Assembly (NCBI GenBank): GCA_022451885.1
Contig: JAKUNN010000004.1
Span: 1 to 32,650, forward strand
Length of the DNA: 32,650 nt
Direction: 5' to 3'
Source of the DNA: Dehalococcoidia bacterium
GTDB taxonomy: Bacteria; Chloroflexota; Dehalococcoidia; Tepidiformales; Tepidiformaceae
The notes under the pieces were generated by a model. It was not told the DNA's origin. It saw only the letters and a list, made by a program, of their open reading frames with translations, and searched no databases. Of this stretch, positions 7,039 through 14,611 are shown piece by piece. Within the stretch, counting starts at the first letter, position 1. Each line of letters begins with the position of its first letter. Made by a program: the position numbers and the translations under genes.

Positions 7039-8010
7039 ATGTCGAAATCTTTACCTGATCTTTGTATTGGTTTGGATGGTCCAAATGTGCGTCCCATAGG
7101 TATTGGTACGAATGCGTGGGGGGGAGTTCAGGCAGCGAATTCTATACCTACTAACTCGATCGCAGTTGTGAAAAGCGCTTTAGAATCCGGAGTTCGTTTT
7201 TTTGATACTGCCGAAATTTATAATCGTGGGCGTTCTGAACGTTTATTAGGAGAGGCAATTCGCTTTGTAGCCGATGATTTTCAGAATGAACTAGACGTTG
7301 TGGTTGCGACGAAATTTGCCCCTTTGCCGTATAGGATAACTAAAGGCTCTATTGTGAGGGCCTTGAATGGAAGTCGTGATCGCATTGGATTTAATAGGCC
7401 GATCGGACTGTATCAAATTCATTGGCCATACTCTGTACTTTCGACTAAAGCGCTGATGAGTACGCTGGCATCTGCTAAAAGGGATGGTTCAATTTTGCAG
7501 ATAGGTGTCAGTAATTATAATGCCAAGCAGTTGCGTTATGCTCACAAGATTCTGCAAGACGAGGGGATAAAACTAGCTTCGAATCAAGTTAATTACAGCC
7601 TTATCAATCGTGCTCCAGAAGAAAATGGGGTTTTAGAGACTTGTCAAGAACTTGGACTCACACTCATCGCATACTTTCCTCTTGCTAGTGGTGCTTTAAG
7701 TGGAAAGTATCGTAGTGGTAAGAAAGCTTCAGGATTGCGAAGGTTTATGGCTCAGTTTAGGAATGCCAGTCAATTAGATCCTTTGTTATCAATGTTAGAT
7801 GAGCTTGGTAAAATTCATGAACGTACACCAGCTCAAGTGGCACTTAATTGGCTTGCTAGACAAGAAAATGTGCTACCTATTCCAGGCGCTCGATATGAAG
7901 AGCAAGCACGTGAAAATTGTGAAGCCGTTTCATTTTATTTAGCTGATGACGAGGTTGATTCCTTGAGTCATTTAAGTCGTTCAATTGGAAGTATGGGCGG
8001 GATCATTTAA
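7039..8010 (+). CDS. Aldo/keto reductase
   Basis: A cytosolic NAD(P)H-dependent oxidoreductase with a TIM-barrel fold. The catalytic tetrad is complete: D56 and Y61 in FFDTAEIYNRGRSE, K92 in VVATKF and H128 in LYQIHWP. Later blocks also fit: IGVSNYNAKQL, SNQVNYSL (substrate loop) and the cofactor-binding LPIPGARYEEQARENCEAV near the C-terminus. The length of 323 residues is normal. The ferredoxin gene lies head to head a few dozen bases away and may share a promoter region. The substrate cannot be deduced. Confidence 0.93.
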   Translation: MSKSLPDLCIGLDGPNVRPIGIGTNAWGGVQAANSIPTNSIAVVKSALESGVRFFDTAEIYNRGRSERLLGEAIRFVADDFQNELDVVVATKFAPLPYRITKGSIVRALNGSRDRIGFNRPIGLYQIHWPYSVLSTKALMSTLASAKRDGSILQIGVSNYNAKQLRYAHKILQDEGIKLASNQVNYSLINRAPEENGVLETCQELGLTLIAYFPLASGALSGKYRSGKKASGLRRFMAQFRNASQLDPLLSMLDELGKIHERTPAQVALNWLARQENVLPIPGARYEEQARENCEAVSFYLADDEVDSLSHLSRSIGSMGGII

Positions 8011-8029
8011 GTTAACCTTCGCGTTCATA

Positions 8030-8058
8030 TTGGGTAAAAGTCTTTAGGCGCGTATACT
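8030..8058 (+). promoter_or_regulatory. Candidate promoter for sodN
   Basis: TTGGGT (8030-8035), a 17-base spacer and TATACT (8053-8058). This would give a short leader of about 22 bases before the sodN ATG, with GGAGG just upstream of it. Confidence 0.5.
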
Positions 8059-8086
8059 CCCCCAAACAAACTATCGGAGGAATCTT

Positions 8087-8530
8087 ATGAATTTCATTAA
8101 AGGTTTATTGCGACCGTCACAAGTTGCTAGTGCTCATTGTGATGGGCCGTGTGGTGTATATGACCCTGCATCTGCTCGTATAGCTGCAGAAGCTGTGTTG
8201 TCGATGGCAAAAAAACTCGTTGCACTTGAGGGTAACGATCTTGCAACAGAGAACACGCGTAGTCGCTATATAGCAATTAAGGAAGAACAAGCTCAAGTGG
8301 CCAAGACGGAGCTCTTGATTTTATGGACGGATTATTTCAAGCCTCCTCATTTAGAAGCTAATCCGGAAATCCACAATATTTTTTGGAATGCGGCAAAGCT
8401 ATGTTCACAAAACAAGGTTGAAGTTAGTGTTGATGCTGCCCAAGCCTTAGTAGATACGTGTGAGCAAGTGCATAATATTTTCTGGGCTTCTAAAAGTCGC
8501 GATGATGTAAGTTTTTACACTGCTGGCTAA
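8087..8530 (+). CDS. sodN: Nickel superoxide dismutase
   Basis: NiSOD converts superoxide to oxygen and hydrogen peroxide using nickel held by the N-terminal hook of the mature protein. The hook HCDGPCGVYDP begins at residue 17. The 16-residue leader MNFIKGLLRPSQVASA must be cut off to expose His17 as the axial ligand; C18 and C22 are the thiolate ligands. The rest matches the helical bundle, including IKEEQAQVAKTELLILWTDY and a conserved FKPPHLEANPE. The mature length of 131 residues is close to known NiSODs. The maturation protease sodX follows, which supports the call strongly. A good ribosome binding site precedes the ATG. NiSOD replaces Fe/Mn enzymes in many iron-poor marine bacteria. 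Confidence 0.97.
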   Translation: MNFIKGLLRPSQVASAHCDGPCGVYDPASARIAAEAVLSMAKKLVALEGNDLATENTRSRYIAIKEEQAQVAKTELLILWTDYFKPPHLEANPEIHNIFWNAAKLCSQNKVEVSVDAAQALVDTCEQVHNIFWASKSRDDVSFYTAG

Positions 8531-8549
8531 AGAGTAGTGTCTTGTTTAG

Positions 8550-8586
8550 AAAGAGAGCTGTGTGGTGGTACCGTACAGCTCTCTTT
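8550..8586 (+). terminator. Perfect 12-bp hairpin between sodN and sodX (attenuator-like)
   Basis: AAAGAGAGCTGT (8550-8561) is perfectly complementary to ACAGCTCTCTTT (8575-8586) around a 13-base loop. It lies 19 bases after the sodN stop and directly before the likely sodX ATG. There is no long T run, though ATGACCTTTTT follows. It could partly terminate transcription, or protect the 3' end of the sodN message. Confidence 0.65.
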
Positions 8587-8943
8587 ATGACCTTTTTAAG
8601 GAAACTCTTAAGGTTTAATTGTCTAAGTCGGTATGTGGTTTCAGGAAATAGTATGTTTCCTGTTTTGTGCTCTGCTGATTTCATTATGGTGGATAAGTGC
8701 TTCTATAAAAATCGATTACCTCAAGTAGGTGAAGTTGTTCTGGCCTTGGATCCGAGGAGTCACGATTTAGTTATTGTGAAACGTGTTTCAGCAGTATACC
8801 CGGATGGAACTATTGAGCTTTTAGGAGATAATACGGGTGAAAGTACAGATAGCCGGCTGTTTGGCCCAATTCCCAAGACCTTGATATTAGGTCGTGTGCG
8901 TATTTGTTATTGGCCGTTATCACGTTTTGGATACGTTAGGTAA
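8587..8943 (+). CDS. sodX: NiSOD maturation protease, signal peptidase I-like (S26 family)
   Basis: SodX-type peptidase that removes the SodN leader so that the N-terminal histidine can bind nickel. Counting from the ATG at 8587 (118 residues), signal-peptidase boxes are visible: SGNSMFP with nucleophile S22, VIVKRVS with general base K65, and the GDNTGESTDSR block. No clear N-terminal membrane anchor is seen, unlike Lep signal peptidases. An in-frame TTG at 8542 would add 15 residues but would make the perfect hairpin part of the coding sequence. The ATG lacks a ribosome binding site because the hairpin arm sits there, so expression is probably low relative to sodN. The 3' end overlaps the convergent Nudix gene by 8 bases. 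Confidence 0.87.
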   Translation: MTFLRKLLRFNCLSRYVVSGNSMFPVLCSADFIMVDKCFYKNRLPQVGEVVLALDPRSHDLVIVKRVSAVYPDGTIELLGDNTGESTDSRLFGPIPKTLILGRVRICYWPLSRFGYVR

Positions 8944-9346
8944 TTGTATCAAGTAATTGTTTGATAACTAGTTGATCGGTTGGGTAGCAAAGTTCAGGAA
9001 TTTGTGAGAGATGGAACCACTCAAGCGCCGCTAGTTCGCCATCTAGTGCAGTTGCTTTTCCTTGGATACTTTCTCCTTTAAACCAAATACCAACCGACAG
9101 ATGGTCAGGATCATGAAAATTTGAGTGGACAGCAACCACCTCCCCTGCTGTGGCTATGAGGCCAGTTTCCTCCCTTAATTCACGTTCTGCAGCCTCTCTA
9201 ATTTCCTCTCCCCATTCAACTTTTCCGCAAGGGATGCACCATAAACCTTTGCCCCAGCCATGTGCACGTTTACCCAGCAATATCTGACCTTTTTGATCTA
9301 TCACTATTATTGCGACACCGACAACAGGGAATTTTCTTTTAGACAT
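8936..9346 (-). CDS. Nudix hydrolase (MutT-like)
   Basis: A 136-residue single-domain Nudix protein that would hydrolyse a nucleoside diphosphate linked to another moiety. The Nudix box is complete: GKVEWGEEIREAAERELREE followed by TGL. The block VVGVAIIVIDQKGQILLGKR forms the first strands, and GLWCIPCGKVEWGE has cysteine where PGG is common. The substrate cannot be assigned from sequence; ADP-ribose, 8-oxo-dGTP and other nucleotides are all possible. It is convergent with sodX (8-base overlap) and lies 93 bases upstream of the ribH stop region on the same strand. Confidence 0.92.
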   Translation of the reverse strand: MSKRKFPVVGVAIIVIDQKGQILLGKRAHGWGKGLWCIPCGKVEWGEEIREAAERELREETGLIATAGEVVAVHSNFHDPDHLSVGIWFKGESIQGKATALDGELAALEWFHLSQIPELCYPTDQLVIKQLLDTIT

Positions 9347-9439
9347 TTGTTATAAGTTTTCTTGAATTTATACAAGACCCGAAGAATTGTAAGTTTATTT
9401 GTTGAAACTATTTCATTTAGATTTTCAGGTTCTTTATCT

Positions 9440-9898
9440 TCAGTTACTGAGTAGGTTCTCTTTAATTTGTACCATTTCGAGTGCTGCGTTTGCTGCTTCT
9501 GAACCAGAATTTCCTGATGTGCCGCCGGCTCGGGCCAAGGCTTGTTCAGTAGTTTTACATGTTAGTACACCAAAAATCACAGGTATTTGTGTGTCCAGGG
9601 CAACTTGTTGAATACCACCTGCAGCTTGTTCTGAAACATGCTTATAGTGGTCAGTCTCCCCAAGTATGACTGCGCCCAAACAAATCACGGCATCGAATTG
9701 GTTCGATGCCGTTGCCCAACGTGCTGCGGTTGGTATTTCAAATGAACCGGGGACCCAAGTGGTAGTAATGTTTTTTTCAGGTACCCCTTTTTCTATCAAG
9801 CATTGTTTTGCCCCATCCAAAAGTTTTTGGGTAACGAAGTTGTTCCATCGGGCGACAATGATTGCGAATTGAAGGGTTTTCGTTTCCTTAGTCATCAC
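9440..9898 (-). CDS. ribH: 6,7-dimethyl-8-ribityllumazine synthase
   Basis: This enzyme condenses 5-amino-6-ribitylaminouracil with 3,4-dihydroxy-2-butanone 4-phosphate, the penultimate step of riboflavin synthesis. At 152 residues it is typical and likely forms a large shell-like oligomer. Visible family blocks are ARWNNFV (pyrimidine site), WVPGSFEIP, GAVILGETDHYKHV with catalytic H84, and GVLTCKTTEQALARAG. Near the C-terminus it reads GNSG where most members have GNKG, a substitution in the phosphate-binding region. The ATG overlaps the end of ribBA by 11 bases, which suggests translational coupling. It is the last gene of the operon controlled by the FMN riboswitch; no clear terminator is seen after it. 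Confidence 0.96.
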   Translation of the reverse strand: MMTKETKTLQFAIIVARWNNFVTQKLLDGAKQCLIEKGVPEKNITTTWVPGSFEIPTAARWATASNQFDAVICLGAVILGETDHYKHVSEQAAGGIQQVALDTQIPVIFGVLTCKTTEQALARAGGTSGNSGSEAANAALEMVQIKENLLSN

Positions 9899-11159
9899 TG
9901 GTACCCATGTCTTGAGGGATCTCAGAATTTTCGAGTAAGTGTCCCATTCTTTCGCGCTTGGTACTCAAATATCCGACATTGAATTTATTGGGCGGAACTT
10001 CTAGTGGAACGCGCTCAACCACATCTATACCATAGCTATTCAGCCCACTTACTTTGATTGGGTTGTTTGTAAGTAGTCGTACTTTACTGATTCCTAAATC
10101 AAGTAATATCTGCATTGCAATTCCATAATCTCGGCTGTCTTCAGGGAAGCCTAGGGCAAGATTGGCTTCTACTGTGTCTAAGCCTGCATCTTGCAATTGG
10201 TAGGCTTTAAGTTTGTTGTGTAAGCCTATTCCTCGGCCCTCTTGTCGCAGATACAATAATACGCCTCCTTCTGTAGCGATTTTTTCCATAGAAAGGTTTT
10301 TTTGTTCGCCGCAATCGCAGCGCATTGATCCAAAAACATCACCCGTAAGACATTGATCGTGAACACGTACGAGGGTTGGTTTATCATCTTGGTGATCTAC
10401 AGGTAAGTTAACGATAGCTACATGCTCTTCGGAGCTCTGATTTGCTTGATAGGCTACGATCTTCATTTCCCCATATGGAGTTGGCAGTTGAGTTTCTGCA
10501 ATTTTTTGAACTGTTCTTTCTGTTTTCAGTCTATGTTTGATTAAGGTTTCAATGGTTAAAATTTTTAAGTCGTGTCTTCGAGCGAACTTTTTAAGCTCGG
10601 GCATTCGTGCCATTTCGCCATCTCCTTTCATGATTTCACAGATCACTGAAGCCTTTTTTAGCCCAGATAGCTGACAAAGATCGACACTTGCTTCAGTTTG
10701 TCCAGCACGTACTAAAACCCCACCCTCTCTCGCTCTTAAAGGGAACATGTGTCCTGGTTTCGCTAAATCTTCGGGTACCGTGTTCGGGTCTAGGAGTACT
10801 TCAACTGTTCTTGCTCGATCAGCGGCACTGATACCAGTTGAAACCCCGGTTCGTGCCTCGACAGAAACGGTGAACGGAGTTTCAAATTGGGAAGTATTAT
10901 CACCGGGGTTAACCATCATCGGAATTTGGAGCTGTTTAACACGTTCATCTGCTAAAGCGATACAAATTAGTCCTCTGCCGTAGCGTGCCATGAAATTAAT
11001 TGTTTCAGATGTGACAAATTCTGCAGCTATTGCCAGATCACCTTCGTTTTCACGGTCCTCGTCGTCAGTGATGATGACGAACTTGCCTTTTTTAAATTCT
11101 TCTATTGCTTCGTCTACAGTTGCAATGAAATTAGCGCTGGTTGAATCTTGGGCACTCAT
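9888..11159 (-). CDS. ribBA: Bifunctional 3,4-dihydroxy-2-butanone 4-phosphate synthase / GTP cyclohydrolase II
   Basis: A two-domain enzyme that supplies both precursors of riboflavin. The N-terminal half (to about residue 205) is the DHBP synthase, with [16 protein letters not shown] and [20 protein letters not shown]. The C-terminal half is GTP cyclohydrolase II, with the zinc ligands in [15 protein letters not shown], the catalytic [13 protein letters not shown] and [15 protein letters not shown], then LLTNNPIKV. The length of 423 residues is usual for RibBA. It overlaps ribE by 4 bases (ATGA type) and ribH by 11 bases, so the three genes are almost certainly co-translated from one message. 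No ribD lies in this cluster. Confidence 0.97.
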   Translation of the reverse strand: MSAQDSTSANFIATVDEAIEEFKKGKFVIITDDEDRENEGDLAIAAEFVTSETINFMARYGRGLICIALADERVKQLQIPMMVNPGDNTSQFETPFTVSVEARTGVSTGISAADRARTVEVLLDPNTVPEDLAKPGHMFPLRAREGGVLVRAGQTEASVDLCQLSGLKKASVICEIMKGDGEMARMPELKKFARRHDLKILTIETLIKHRLKTERTVQKIAETQLPTPYGEMKIVAYQANQSSEEHVAIVNLPVDHQDDKPTLVRVHDQCLTGDVFGSMRCDCGEQKNLSMEKIATEGGVLLYLRQEGRGIGLHNKLKAYQLQDAGLDTVEANLALGFPEDSRDYGIAMQILLDLGISKVRLLTNNPIKVSGLNSYGIDVVERVPLEVPPNKFNVGYLSTKRERMGHLLENSEIPQDMGTSDD

Positions 11160-11752
11160 ACATCTATTCCTGTTTCAGATTCCCGTAAAAACTGTTCCAC
11201 ATATCGACCAATAATATCAGTTTCTATATTGACTTTTGTTCCATGTTTTTGTTTTGCAAGTGTTGTTTGGCTTTGAGTGTATTGCACCAATGAAACGCTA
11301 AAACTTTCAGAATCTTTTGCGATTACAGTAAGACTTATTCCATCAATACAGACAGGTCCTTTAACAAGTATGTATCTAAGTAATGTTTGTTCAACACTTA
11401 TTTTTACTATTAGCGCATCTTGTTCAGGTGTAATTGAATCTATTTTTCCGATCCCCTCTGTTACACCTCTGACTAGATGTCCGCTTAGCCGACTATTTGG
11501 CTGGACGCTACGTTCTAAATTCACTATGTCTCCGCCTTGCAGTTCACCTAGGGCAGAACGACGATATGTTTCAGGCATTATGTTGGCGGTAAAAGCATTG
11601 TTTTCAATAGTGGTGATAGTTAAATCTACCCCGTTAATAGCTATTGAATCACCCAGGCCTGAATCCTCAAGTATTTTTGGTGCACTAATATGAAGAACAC
11701 CTTTACTGTTTTCAATCACTTTACCTAGTTCTTCAATTATTCCGGTAAACAT
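11156..11752 (-). CDS. ribE: Riboflavin synthase, alpha subunit type
   Basis: It dismutates two lumazine molecules to riboflavin. The start [12 protein letters not shown] and two tandem lumazine-binding repeats (about residues 1-86 and 87-190) give 198 residues, the family norm. Repeat one has [14 protein letters not shown] and [13 protein letters not shown]. Repeat two has [14 protein letters not shown] and [12 protein letters not shown]. Two positions are unusual: V97 stands where most enzymes have the histidine of the GHxxxGH block, and D43 replaces the common cysteine of NGxCLTV. The operon context makes riboflavin synthesis very likely, but these active-site changes deserve attention. 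The ATG directly follows a short hairpin of the riboswitch expression platform. Confidence 0.94.
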   Translation of the reverse strand: MFTGIIEELGKVIENSKGVLHISAPKILEDSGLGDSIAINGVDLTITTIENNAFTANIMPETYRRSALGELQGGDIVNLERSVQPNSRLSGHLVRGVTEGIGKIDSITPEQDALIVKISVEQTLLRYILVKGPVCIDGISLTVIAKDSESFSVSLVQYTQSQTTLAKQKHGTKVNIETDIIGRYVEQFLRESETGIDV

Positions 11753-11816
11753 CCCCTATACCTTGCGAAAGGGGTGGTGCTGATGTTGTATACATCAGAT
11801 ACAAGGTTGCCCTTGT
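11753..11816 (-). promoter_or_regulatory. Expression platform of the FMN riboswitch, translational type
   Basis: Read on the minus strand, three hairpins lie between the aptamer and ribE: ACAAGG/CCTTGT (11811-11816 with 11801-11806), CTGATGT/ACATCAG (11792-11798 with 11780-11786), and CCCCT/AGGGG (11770-11774 with 11753-11757). The last ends at the ATG and encloses the AAGG ribosome binding site, which can also pair as CCTT-TCGC-AAGG. There is no T run, so control of translation is more likely than termination. Confidence 0.55.
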
Positions 11817-11940
11817 TTATCTCTACCATCCGGACTATAACCGTCGGCCTCGGAATTTCGCCGAGTCAGTCCACTTAAGTGGAGTCGCGGGCTTTAACCG
11901 CCGGTGAGGAGTTCCACCTCGCCCCGAGAACGCTCTTACA
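11815..11940 (-). promoter_or_regulatory. FMN riboswitch (RFN element)
   Basis: On the minus strand the RFN signature words appear in order: TCTCGGGGCGAGGTGGAA, CTCACCGGCGGT, AAGCCCGCGA, then GGCGAAATTCCGAGGCCGAC, GGTTATAGTCCGGATGG and the closing GAGA. All six arms can be traced, with the CCACTTAAGTGG loop arm in the variable position. It sits directly upstream of ribE. FMN binding in this class represses riboflavin synthesis genes, and here would act on the whole ribE-ribBA-ribH operon. Confidence 0.96.
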
Positions 11941-11968
11941 TCCTTAGCCTACATTGTTTACCTGTCAA
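11940..11968 (-). promoter_or_regulatory. Candidate promoter of the riboflavin operon
   Basis: On the minus strand a perfect TTGACA (11963-11968) is followed after 17 bases by AAGGAT (11940-11945). The -10 box is weak, but the start would fall near 11933, exactly at the first arm of the FMN riboswitch. The -35 box overlaps the last codons of the upstream exonuclease gene. Confidence 0.5.
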
Positions 11969-12605
11969 CCCGATTAGCCTTAGTTGTTCTCCCCCATAGA
12001 GTTGTTAAAACGTCGTAGGTTGTATATGCATCACCGAGTGCACTGTGTTCAGGCATACGACCGATATTGAGCCGGTCGGCTACATGCCCTAGGTTATATC
12101 GATCGATTTCTGGTCGTATTACCATTTTCCGGGCTATATCTTGTACATCGATCGCGAATTCAGAGAATGGCCACTTTTCATTTAATCGTCTATACGTCTC
12201 TGTTAAAAATAGTAAATCTTGTTTAATGCCCCATCCAGTGATGATTGTGTCTTTTCCAATTTTTGAAATTTTTTCAAATGCTTCTTCTAGAGAAATTGAA
12301 TCCCTCCATTTTTTTGATGTATATGCCACAGTTGCGAGTGCTTCCAAGTTGCCTGTGCCAATGTGTAATGGACGGACTTTACTACCCCATGAAGATACTT
12401 CTGGGAACCCTGTTTCTGATTTCACGAGAATGCCACCAACATCTAGTACTTCATGTTCTCTCGGGTTTGGTCCACTCATCTCCAGATCAATCACAAGCAA
12501 TTCTGCAGATAAATTTTGTATTTCTGATATCTTTTGGTTTTCGAAACTGCCGTCTGTGCCGATTCTTTTAAAACCGGGTTGTAAGAAGATTGACATTTCG
12601 TGCAT
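11958..12605 (-). CDS. DEDDh-type 3'-5' exonuclease (RNase T/DnaQ-like)
   Basis: A 215-residue exonuclease domain with all three Exo motifs: D40 and E42 in LLVIDLEMSGPN, D130 in GWGIKQDLLFL, and H187 and D192 in EHSALGDAYTTYDVL. The His-x4-Asp spacing places it in the DEDDh subgroup that uses two metal ions. The first 34 residues are a variable extension, and an alternative ATG at residue 4 is equally possible. It could act in RNA end-trimming or DNA proofreading and repair; the sequence alone does not decide. It is divergent from the gamma-glutamylcyclotransferase-like gene, 49 bases apart, and its 3' end overlaps the riboflavin operon promoter. Confidence 0.88.
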   Translation of the reverse strand: MHEMSIFLQPGFKRIGTDGSFENQKISEIQNLSAELLVIDLEMSGPNPREHEVLDVGGILVKSETGFPEVSSWGSKVRPLHIGTGNLEALATVAYTSKKWRDSISLEEAFEKISKIGKDTIITGWGIKQDLLFLTETYRRLNEKWPFSEFAIDVQDIARKMVIRPEIDRYNLGHVADRLNIGRMPEHSALGDAYTTYDVLTTLWGRTTKANRVDR

Positions 12606-12654
12606 TGTTTCTTTTACTTTCCGCGACCTATCTGACCGTTCATAATCAACAAGA

Positions 12655-13128
12655 ATGAATACAAACCAATATTACTTTGCATATGGTTCAAATATGGATC
12701 CTACTCAAATGAGACAGCGATGTCCTGGTGCAACTCCGGTTGGGGTAGGACTACTGTCAGGTTTTCGCCTAACTTTTGATTACTGGAGCAAGAGGCGGAA
12801 CTGTTATGTTGCGGATATTGTCTCGGACACATTAAGTTCCAGTCGGGTTTGGGGTGTTATGTGGTTTGTTGAAAATACTGATTTGTTAACACTTGACCGC
12901 TATGAAGGTGTTAAGAGTGGTGTGTATCGGCGTATCAAAGTAAACCCGTCGGTCTTTGGAATAAATATTGAGGCTTTTGCTTATCAAGTTAATAACCCGG
13001 GGGAAGATAAGGCACCTTCACTAGAGTATCTCTCACACCTTATTAGGGGTGCGGAGTCTTTTTCTTTGCCTAGTTTTTATCAGTCAGAATTGCAAAGTGC
13101 GATCACCGGAAAGTCTGAAAACTTTTAA
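12655..13128 (+). CDS. Gamma-glutamylcyclotransferase-like protein
   Basis: A 157-residue member of the GGCT/AIG2-like fold. The substrate-binding loop YGSNM lies at residues 10-14 and the catalytic glutamate E84 is in DRYEGVKSGVYRR. Enzymes of this family release 5-oxoproline from gamma-glutamyl peptides or amines, and some act on other amide-linked substrates. The internal RVWGVMWFV strand is typical. No ribosome binding site is obvious before the ATG. A strong hairpin terminator follows the stop, so this is probably a single-gene unit. The exact substrate is unknown. Confidence 0.88.
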   Translation: MNTNQYYFAYGSNMDPTQMRQRCPGATPVGVGLLSGFRLTFDYWSKRRNCYVADIVSDTLSSSRVWGVMWFVENTDLLTLDRYEGVKSGVYRRIKVNPSVFGINIEAFAYQVNNPGEDKAPSLEYLSHLIRGAESFSLPSFYQSELQSAITGKSENF

Positions 13129-13151
13129 ATTGAGCTAGGACAAAAAAATTA

Positions 13152-13187
13152 GTCCACACATATTTGTGGAATATGTGTGGACATTTT
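13152..13187 (+). terminator. Perfect 12-bp terminator hairpin
   Basis: GTCCACACATAT (13152-13163) and ATATGTGTGGAC (13171-13182) pair perfectly around a 7-base loop, followed by ATTTT. Seven As precede the stem at 13142-13148, so it could also work on the other strand. Confidence 0.65.
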
Positions 13188-13229
13188 GCAGGTAATTGTT
13201 TTTTTATTAACGCAGAGGCTTAATTTCGA

Positions 13230-14375
13230 ATGGGAAAATCAGATAATTCTCCAGTTCATGATGCAACTATTCGGAGGTATAAACGTAACCTTCGTGAAGA
13301 GGTGGACGGTGTTGCTCTATATCAAATGTTAGGACGCTCAACAAAAGATCCTTCGTTACAAAAACTCTTTCAAAATTTAGAAGAGACTGAGTCCAAACAT
13401 GTCGATTTATGGGTGAAGAAGTTAAGGGAGGCTGGCCAAGAAATTCCCAATTATGGTCCCTCTGTTCGTTCGCGAGTTATAGGTTTTATTGCTGCTAGGT
13501 TCGGTGTTGCTTCCGTGGCAACAATGGTTTCTAAGTTTGAAAGCAATGCTTTTACCATGTATGACGACCAGCCTGAAGCAGTTGCGGAGGGCCTTGAACA
13601 AGATGAACGTTCACATGCACGTCTCTTTCAGGTATTGGCAAGTGCTGAAAAACCCAATGTTTCCAACATCGCTTCACTTGAAGGGCGCCATAGGAGCTTT
13701 TCAGGTAATGCAATTAGGGCTGCTGTATTGGGCGCGAATGATGGACTAGTTGCAAACCTTAGCTGGGTGAGGGGGGTTGCAGGGGCAAGTAGCAATAATG
13801 CGGTAGTGGCCGTTGCAGGTTTAGCTGGATTACTTGCAGGTGCCATTAGCATGGCGCTGGGTGAGTGGATCAGTGTAAGGAGTAGTAGTGAGGCCTATGA
13901 AAGGCAAATCGCAATTGAAGCGGATGAACTCCTTGAATTCCCGGAAGAGGAGCGTCAGGAGTTGGTGATGATATATCAGTCAAAGGGCTTATCCGAAGAA
14001 GAGGCCTTAGTTGCTGCAGATCGCATACTCGAAAACCCCGATCTTGCGTTAGATACACTTGTCCGTGAAGAGCTTAACGTTAATGCGTCGGACTTAGGTA
14101 GCCCGTTCGTTGCTGCGATTAGTTCGTTTGTTCTTTTTGCAGTCGGAGCAGTTTTACCTGTCATTCCTTGGCTTATAACATCTGGTTCAATCGCTCTAGT
14201 AACTAGCATTATTTTAGGTGGTTGTGGGTTATTTATTTTAGGTTCGGCTGTAACGTTATGGACTGGTCTGAACCCTGTTTTTTCAGGTTTGAGAATGTTG
14301 TTTTTTGGCCTAGTGGCATCGGGTATTACTTACGGTATAGGTTCTGTCATAGGTATTTGGTTGGATATTGGATAA
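13230..14375 (+). CDS. Ferritin-like domain fused to VIT1/CCC1 iron transporter (MbfA-like)
   Basis: The N-terminal part (about residues 10-140) is a ferritin/rubrerythrin-like four-helix bundle with two metal-ligand helices, EETESKH and EQDERSH. The C-terminal part (about 155-381) is a VIT1/CCC1 membrane domain: AAVLGANDGLVANLS is the typical first helix, GLAGLLAGAISMALGEWISV the second, then a charged loop with metal-binding glutamates (about 220-285) and three C-terminal hydrophobic helices. Such fusions are described as membrane-bound ferritins that export iron (MbfA). The length of 381 residues is about right. A role in removing excess iron under oxidative stress is inferred from family knowledge. 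No iron-responsive operator was recognised upstream. The 5S rRNA promoter begins 14 bases after its stop. Confidence 0.9.
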   Translation: MGKSDNSPVHDATIRRYKRNLREEVDGVALYQMLGRSTKDPSLQKLFQNLEETESKHVDLWVKKLREAGQEIPNYGPSVRSRVIGFIAARFGVASVATMVSKFESNAFTMYDDQPEAVAEGLEQDERSHARLFQVLASAEKPNVSNIASLEGRHRSFSGNAIRAAVLGANDGLVANLSWVRGVAGASSNNAVVAVAGLAGLLAGAISMALGEWISVRSSSEAYERQIAIEADELLEFPEEERQELVMIYQSKGLSEEEALVAADRILENPDLALDTLVREELNVNASDLGSPFVAAISSFVLFAVGAVLPVIPWLITSGSIALVTSIILGGCGLFILGSAVTLWTGLNPVFSGLRMLFFGLVASGITYGIGSVIGIWLDIG

Positions 14376-14388
14376 ATAATCAGATTCC

Positions 14389-14417
14389 TTGACTGTCACT
14401 AACCCACTTGGGATACT
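14389..14417 (+). promoter_or_regulatory. Promoter of the 5S rRNA gene
   Basis: TTGACT (14389-14394), a 17-base spacer and GATACT (14412-14417) put the start at or within a base or two of 14424, the first base of the 5S rRNA. Confidence 0.65.
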
Positions 14418-14423
14418 CGTTAT

Positions 14424-14540
14424 TCCTGGTGGCTAGAGCGAGGCGGAACCACCCGTTCCCATCCCGAACACGGAAGTGAAACGTCTCAGCGCTGACGATA
14501 CTGCTTGGGTAACTAAGTGGGAAAATAGGCCGTTGCCAGG
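14424..14540 (+). rRNA. rrf: 5S ribosomal RNA
   Basis: A 117-base 5S rRNA. The ends TCCTGGTGGC and GTTGCCAGG pair as helix I. The conserved core CGGAACCACCCGTTCCCATC, then CCGAACACGGAAGTGAAACG, is unmistakable, and the 3' half carries the loop E region (CGATACTGCTTGGG). No 16S or 23S rRNA or tRNA lies nearby, so this copy is transcribed alone from its own promoter. TTTTCTAATT follows the terminal helix and probably serves as its terminator. Confidence 0.96.
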
Positions 14541-14611
14541 TTTTCTAATTAAGGAGTATCCAGAGAATTACTGTTCGTGCAGAATAGTTTTGGATCAATC
14601 AAGACTTTTCC

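Noticed and set aside
8542-8586. TTG start for sodX at 8542
   Set aside because: It would make the perfect 12-bp hairpin coding and adds residues not needed for the protease fold; it remains possible because the ATG at 8587 lacks a ribosome binding site.
9347-9439. Promoter for the Nudix gene and terminator for the riboflavin operon
   Set aside because: Several TATAAA-like boxes exist on the minus strand but none has a -35 box at a proper distance, and no stem with a T run follows ribH.
11277-11693. 138-residue plus-strand open frame over ribE
   Set aside because: It is a mirror of the riboflavin synthase reading frame with serine-rich, featureless composition.
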